In this document: positions 60,573-64,000 of the stretch, piece after piece
How the letters are laid out: each line of letters begins with the position of its first letter
Position numbering within the stretch: the first letter of the stretch is position 1
Origin: Chryseobacterium lactis
GTDB taxonomy: Bacteria; Bacteroidota; Bacteroidia; Flavobacteriales; Weeksellaceae
NCBI RefSeq assembly: GCF_003815875.1
Contig: NZ_CP033924.1
Coordinates: 434,001-498,000 of the forward strand
Direction: 5' to 3'
Length of the DNA stretch: 64,000 bases
The notes under the pieces: generated by a model
The model's input: the letters and a program-made list of their open reading frames with translations, nothing else
Databases searched by the model: none
Told to the model about the DNA's origin: nothing
Program-made: the position numbers and the translations under genes

Positions 60573-61343
60573 TTATTTTTTTATCAGTTTCTCGTAAGAT
60601 GTGCTGCCATCTTTTAACCTGATCTCAAAATAATAATTTCCTGATTGCAGATCATTCACATTGATACTCTCATTATCAAGCTGTATGGATTTTACTTTTC
60701 TTCCTGTTGCTTCATAAACTTCTACAGATTTTATTTTATCAAAGTTTTTGAAGCTTACTGTTGATTTTGCAGGATTTGGGTAAAGAATCAGCTTTTTGCT
60801 TTCCGCAACAGCTTCAGTGGTGCCTAGTACTGCCCTGCTTAAAATTGCGTAGCCTCTGTTAGCCGTTCCGAATCCATGGTTAGCAATTGTAGTGGTAGAT
60901 CCTTTGGCATAGAAAATATTGATTGGGCTTGTATTATTAGCAAATACTGTATCTCCGGCCCCTCCTGCAAGAGATCTGGTCGCCACAATCGTTCTGGTTC
61001 CTCCCGAGGTAGTATTTGAAGTAATCGTCCAGTCTTGTATAGCATCTGGGCTAGGAGGTATTCCCACACCGGCAAAAGAGTAATCAATATTCGTGTTTGA
61101 AGTAGAATTGACATTATAAATAAATCCGTCCACTCCACTTCCCATTCCTCCGGTGGTTCCGGTACCTCCGAATCCTACCCCTAAATATGACGTATCTGGC
61201 CCTGTAAGAGTCATCGTAACTGTAGTAGGACTAGTGTCAAGCTTAACGGTCATACCGGTCGACAAACTCACTGTTCCGGTTGTAAACTGTGCCCATGCTA
61301 AATTGGCAAGAGCAAAAGTAATGGTTAGTAAAACTTTTTTCAT
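60573..61343 (-). CDS. T9SS-secreted DOMON-like protein
   Basis: A 256-residue protein: signal peptide (MKKVLLTITFALANLAWAQ), a beta-sandwich with the DOMON-type segment VTMTLTGPDTSYLGVGFGG, a Gly/Thr-rich stretch, and a T9SS sorting domain (LILYPNPAKSTVSFKN, YEATGRKVKSIQ, SGNYYFEIRL, end KLIKK). DOMON domains bind haem or sugars, which would fit the CxxCH protein of the same operon. It starts 1 bp after the ankyrin gene stop. Ligand not shown by sequence. Confidence 0.85.
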   Translation of the reverse strand: MKKVLLTITFALANLAWAQFTTGTVSLSTGMTVKLDTSPTTVTMTLTGPDTSYLGVGFGGTGTTGGMGSGVDGFIYNVNSTSNTNIDYSFAGVGIPPSPDAIQDWTITSNTTSGGTRTIVATRSLAGGAGDTVFANNTSPINIFYAKGSTTTIANHGFGTANRGYAILSRAVLGTTEAVAESKKLILYPNPAKSTVSFKNFDKIKSVEVYEATGRKVKSIQLDNESINVNDLQSGNYYFEIRLKDGSTSYEKLIKK

Positions 61344-61344
61344 A

Positions 61345-61869
61345 TCAATTTTTTAAGAGGTTAATGATTTCTTTGTTATTGGTTTGTAATGCGTATTCAA
61401 AAGGAGTCATTCCCATTGAATCTTTTTTTGATTTATCTGCTTTATATTGAAGCAGCAATTCTACCAGTTCTTTGTTTCCAAATTTGACAGCCCAGAATAA
61501 CGGGGTGTATCCTGTAGCATCAGCGATATTGGGGTCTGCATTTTTTTTCAATAAAGATTCTGCCAGTTCTTTGTTGTACTTTACTGCAAGCCCTGCTAAT
61601 GCTGTACCTTCATTACTCCTGTAATTCACATCTTTTACATTCTCAATAAGGAATTTTGCAACTTCTGCATTTCCTCTGTAGCAAGCCAGGATAAGGGGCG
61701 AAAAGCCATTCTCGTTGGTTTGATTGATAATCCCCGAATCCTGTTTCATCAATTCTTTTACTTCAGCAACGGTTCCACTTCTGGCAATATCAAAGATTGA
61801 CTTCGCTTTTTCCTGAGCCATACACCATGAACTCAGGAATAAGGTTAATAATAGGATTAAGCTTCTCAT
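61345..61869 (-). CDS. Exported ankyrin-repeat protein
   Basis: A 174-residue protein with a signal peptide (MRSLILLLTLFLSSWCMAQ) and four ankyrin units (NENGFSPLILACYRGNAEVA; EGTALAGLAVKYNKELAESL; DATGYTPLFWAVKFGNKELV; DSMGMTPFEYALQTNNKEII). It is a periplasmic protein-binding scaffold. Its ATG overlaps the YceI stop (ATGA), so the two are co-translated within the five-gene operon. Confidence 0.88.
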   Translation of the reverse strand: MRSLILLLTLFLSSWCMAQEKAKSIFDIARSGTVAEVKELMKQDSGIINQTNENGFSPLILACYRGNAEVAKFLIENVKDVNYRSNEGTALAGLAVKYNKELAESLLKKNADPNIADATGYTPLFWAVKFGNKELVELLLQYKADKSKKDSMGMTPFEYALQTNNKEIINLLKN

Positions 61870-62411
61870 TGTTTTATCATTGCATAATTATATTCTACAT
61901 TTACATTCTCTGCGATTTTTTTTGTTACCACCTTTGGAATTGTCACTTTATAATCTGCTGGTCTGGCTATAAAACCTCCCTGCATATAGATTTTATTGTC
62001 TTTCAAATATATTGTTGCGGAAGAAGTTACAGCTTTATCAACACCATGAAAATTAAGGGTTCCCTGAACGGTATATTTCTGTGGAGTTGCAGTGAGCTTT
62101 GTTTTGTCGAAATTGCTAATTTTTCCTTTAAAGGTTGTCTTCGGATATTTCGTCGTTTCTGCATAATTTTCATTGAAGTGTTCTTCCATTAATTTGGTTT
62201 TAAAATGAAAGTTTTTAACTGCAGAAATAGATGCCATTTCTCCTGTATCAGCATTAAAAACAACAAGGTTACTATCATCCTGAGCATAGATATCGTCAAA
62301 TAACGGTACTGATGCTTCAAAAGTTACCTTACCGGTTTTAGAACTATATTTTTGTGCTGAAGCATAACCTGTAATCAACAGAGATACGCTTAATAATACA
62401 AGTTTTTTCAT
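61866..62411 (-). CDS. YceI-family periplasmic lipid-binding protein
   Basis: A 181-residue exported protein: MKKLVLLSVSLLITGYASA signal, then a YceI lipocalin-like barrel (GKVTFEASVPLFDDIYAQDD, FHFKTKLMEEHFNENYAETT, KYPKTTFKGKI, then LNFHGVDKAV). YceI proteins bind polyisoprenoids or amphiphiles such as quinone precursors. In Bacteroidota they commonly sit beside c-type cytochrome and DUF5777 genes, as here. Confidence 0.92.
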   Translation of the reverse strand: MKKLVLLSVSLLITGYASAQKYSSKTGKVTFEASVPLFDDIYAQDDSNLVVFNADTGEMASISAVKNFHFKTKLMEEHFNENYAETTKYPKTTFKGKISNFDKTKLTATPQKYTVQGTLNFHGVDKAVTSSATIYLKDNKIYMQGGFIARPADYKVTIPKVVTKKIAENVNVEYNYAMIKQ

Positions 62412-62422
62412 ATCAAATATTT

Positions 62423-62770
62423 TTAGTTTTCAGTTAATCCGTCTGCTTTCCATTTTGTGAAAATATTGATCTGTGTTGCAGATAAGGAGCCTCCTTTAGG
62501 CATTTTTAACGGGTCACCGTTCGGTCTTTGAATCCGATCCAGAATTCCATCAATATTATTTTTCACCTGGTCATAGGTAACGAGGGGTTTAAAACTTCCT
62601 GCTGAATGGCATCCTATGCAATTGTTGTCTACAATCGGTTTTACATCCTGGGTATAATTTACAGGGACAGTGATAGGAGTATTGTCTGAAATTTCTTCAT
62701 AGGTTCTGCTTTCACAAGCTACAAGCATCACTACTGCGGATACTATTGATAGGTAGGTTAACTTTCTCAT
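62423..62770 (-). CDS. Lipoprotein with one c-type haem motif
   Basis: Start at ATG 62770 (MRKLTYLSIVSAVVMLVAC, lipobox Cys about 19); a longer frame would run back into the DUF5777 gene. The 115-residue product carries one haem-attachment site CIGCH after DVKPIVDNN, and a Met in DPLKMPKGG that could be the second axial ligand. It fits an outer- or inner-leaflet anchored mono-haem cytochrome of the DUF1549/cytochrome-c-like kind. It is 1 bp from the DUF5777 gene and 11 bp from YceI. Confidence 0.85.
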   Translation of the reverse strand: MRKLTYLSIVSAVVMLVACESRTYEEISDNTPITVPVNYTQDVKPIVDNNCIGCHSAGSFKPLVTYDQVKNNIDGILDRIQRPNGDPLKMPKGGSLSATQINIFTKWKADGLTEN

Positions 62771-62771
62771 A

Positions 62772-63614
62772 TTAAAAAACTCTGTAAAGGTTAAACCCAA
62801 AGAAAATATGTCCCTTTCCCCAATTTCCTGAAGCATTGGTAAGATATCCGATATCTGAATTAATCTGGGAATTGGTAAATAACAGCTGGAAAACATGTCC
62901 CCCGGTTTCTATGTCTACTCCTAATGATAAAGGATTTTTATAGAAACTGTGATTATCAAAGTTGACGAAATATTCCGCATTTACAGAAACTCTCTTTGAA
63001 ATTTTATAGCGTCCGCCTAAGCCTGCCAAAAATTGGTTTTTATCTTCAATACTTGGTTCGTAAAGGTTTTTGTGAACATAGGAAGGGGTAAGCTGCAGTG
63101 AAAATTTATCGCTAAACCTTCTGGAAATCAAAGCTTGTGTAAGGTAAGAAAGCCGGTCACTAAATTTCAGGTGAGGATAATTATCTTTACTCAGGTCGGT
63201 ATTTGCTCCCATCACATTGTAACCGACAATATCTACGGGAAAGCTTTCACTTTGTTTGATAAGTTTATATTTTACAGCCCCTTCAAAAGTCTTCATATTG
63301 GTTTCTCTGGACAGACTTACAGAAACAGCATCGGTAATGCCATAGATCACTCCCAGCTTGGTAGAAGCATTATCAAGGCCAAAAAAGTTTTTGAACCCAG
63401 TACTTACATCTCCGAACCTGTGGGCTACAATAATATACCATTCTTTTTTTGCTGCCAGTTTGGTGGATTGTCCGGTGACAATCTGCAGCGCTTTAAAGGC
63501 GGGTTGTGAGGTTTCTGTACTGGTTTTGATTGTGTCAATATCTTTCAGCAGATCTTCCTGTGCAAAGGCAAAAACTGATGAAAATACCGACAAAAATAAG
63601 AGAGTTTTTGTCAT
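62772..63614 (-). CDS. DUF5777-type outer membrane beta barrel
   Basis: A 280-residue protein: signal peptide (MTKTLLFLSVFSSVFAFAQ), then a beta barrel with alternating strands (WYIIVAHRFGDVSTGFKNFF; VIYGITDAVSVSLSRE; HIFFGFNLYRVF at the end). Barrels of this type head operons with a CxxCH lipoprotein and YceI in Bacteroidota. It is the first gene of the operon, with a -7 box and CRP-type site upstream. Function unknown, possibly linked to respiration or membrane-lipid traffic. Confidence 0.85.
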   Translation of the reverse strand: MTKTLLFLSVFSSVFAFAQEDLLKDIDTIKTSTETSQPAFKALQIVTGQSTKLAAKKEWYIIVAHRFGDVSTGFKNFFGLDNASTKLGVIYGITDAVSVSLSRETNMKTFEGAVKYKLIKQSESFPVDIVGYNVMGANTDLSKDNYPHLKFSDRLSYLTQALISRRFSDKFSLQLTPSYVHKNLYEPSIEDKNQFLAGLGGRYKISKRVSVNAEYFVNFDNHSFYKNPLSLGVDIETGGHVFQLLFTNSQINSDIGYLTNASGNWGKGHIFFGFNLYRVF

Positions 63615-63643
63615 ATTACAATTTGAATTAAATTATCATATGA

Positions 63644-63651
63644 CAAACTTA
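63644..63651 (-). promoter_or_regulatory. -7 box of the DUF5777 operon
   Basis: On the minus strand TAAGTTTG fits TAnnTTTG, 29 bp before the DUF5777 ATG. Confidence 0.55.
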
Positions 63652-63673
63652 TCAAGTTATCAATTCAAAAATA

Positions 63674-63689
63674 GGTGATAAAAGTCACC
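63674..63689. promoter_or_regulatory. CRP/FNR-type palindrome
   Basis: GGTGA-N6-TCACC (63674-63689) has the half-site spacing of Crp/Fnr operators. Its centre is about 35 bp upstream of the -7 box, as for an activator bound near -40 to -45. A Crp/Fnr gene lies immediately upstream. Confidence 0.65.
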
Positions 63690-63741
63690 ATCAAAATTGT
63701 TTTTATCAATGATAAAACAAAAACTTTTAAAACAATATAAA

Positions 63742-64000
63742 TTAGATTAGTCTAACATTTTCATTTACAGTGACTTTTATCCCTTCTTTGGTCTGAAGGA
63801 TTTCACCATCACTTTCAATTTTTTTTAATACTCTGCTTACAACTTCTCTGGAAGTACCTAGGCTGCTTGCAATTTCACGGTGGGTAATCTTTAAGGGATT
63901 GTTTCCAGTCGCTGAAATTTGTTGCTTGATGTGATTTAAAACTCTTTTATCAAGTCTGTGAAAAACGGCATCATTCACCATATTCATAACTTCTGAGAAA
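63742..64000 (-). CDS. Crp/Fnr-family regulator, C-terminal part (runs off right edge)
   Basis: The visible ~85 residues are the C-terminal helix-turn-helix of a Crp/Fnr protein: RLDKRVLNHIKQQISATGNN, then ITHREIASSLGTSREVVSRV, then IESDGEILQTKEG. The frame stays open to base 64000 (FSEV precedes the ATG at 63987), so the sensor domain lies beyond the window and that ATG is internal. It sits just upstream of the DUF5777 operon and a GGTGA-N6-TCACC site, so it is the natural regulator of that operon. Confidence 0.9.
   Translation of the reverse strand, partial: FSEVMNMVNDAVFHRLDKRVLNHIKQQISATGNNPLKITHREIASSLGTSREVVSRVLKKIESDGEILQTKEGIKVTVNENVRLI

Noticed and set aside
1..64000. tRNA or rRNA genes
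   Set aside because: None recognised by cloverleaf ends (CCA, TTCGA arms) or rRNA motifs on either strand.

Overview
The window looks like chromosome of a flavobacterium close to Chryseobacterium (Bacteroidota, Weeksellaceae). The evidence is low GC with AT-rich intergenic DNA, Bacteroidota -7 promoter boxes of the form TAnnTTTG, rarity of Shine-Dalgarno leaders, several secreted proteins ending in type IX secretion (T9SS) sorting tails, an outer-membrane TonB-type barrel, and short palindromic repeats of the kind scattered through flavobacterial genomes. This assignment is inferred from protein style and was not tested by alignment.

Region 1 (1-6.3 kb) is an accessory patch just downstream of groEL. 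The last 138 bp of groEL and its terminator occur a second time about 0.9 kb downstream, flanking a lipoprotein gene. Next comes a very AT-rich two-gene operon: a YADD reverse transcriptase of the UG/Abi kind overlapping a protein with a PD-(D/E)XK plus QxxxY nuclease signature. This is a candidate antiphage system. It is followed by a small XRE repressor, an 18-bp palindromic operator, an outward promoter, and about 550 bp of strongly folded, apparently non-coding DNA.

Region 2 (6.3-28.6 kb) is nearly all on the + strand. It is packed with small secreted, lipoprotein or cytoplasmic proteins of poorly known families (two kelch paralogues, DUF2314, SUKH, DUF2461, DUF2004, DUF4272, a zinc-ribbon Nudix protein, M48 and HEFGH metallopeptidases, DinB and VOC proteins). 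The composition resembles orphan immunity-gene neighbourhoods, with broken genes between them (an ankyrin remnant and a frameshifted DUF4272 gene). A 275-bp gap at 24.4 kb holds a cluster of perfect DnaA boxes.

Region 3 (28.6-57 kb) is mostly core: an FMN riboswitch with ribB, T9SS cargo proteins, a TonB-type barrel, an MHS-family transporter, an ECF sigma/membrane protein/methyltransferase operon, an M43 peptidase, an ABC exporter, truA, lpxK, purine nucleoside phosphorylase, a thioredoxin-like protein, dinB, an alpha-amylase, and two regulator-target pairs (AraC with cupin/alcohol dehydrogenase; HxlR with an NmrA-type reductase). A 55-residue double-glycine peptide with six cysteines in its core lies at 51.35-51.52 kb.

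Region 4 (57-64 kb) is on the - strand: a phosphodiesterase, a double GNAT protein, cytidine deaminase, a GrpB protein, and a tight five-gene operon (DUF5777 barrel, CxxCH lipoprotein, YceI, ankyrin, DOMON/T9SS protein). That operon is preceded by a CRP-type palindrome and a Crp/Fnr regulator that runs off the right edge.
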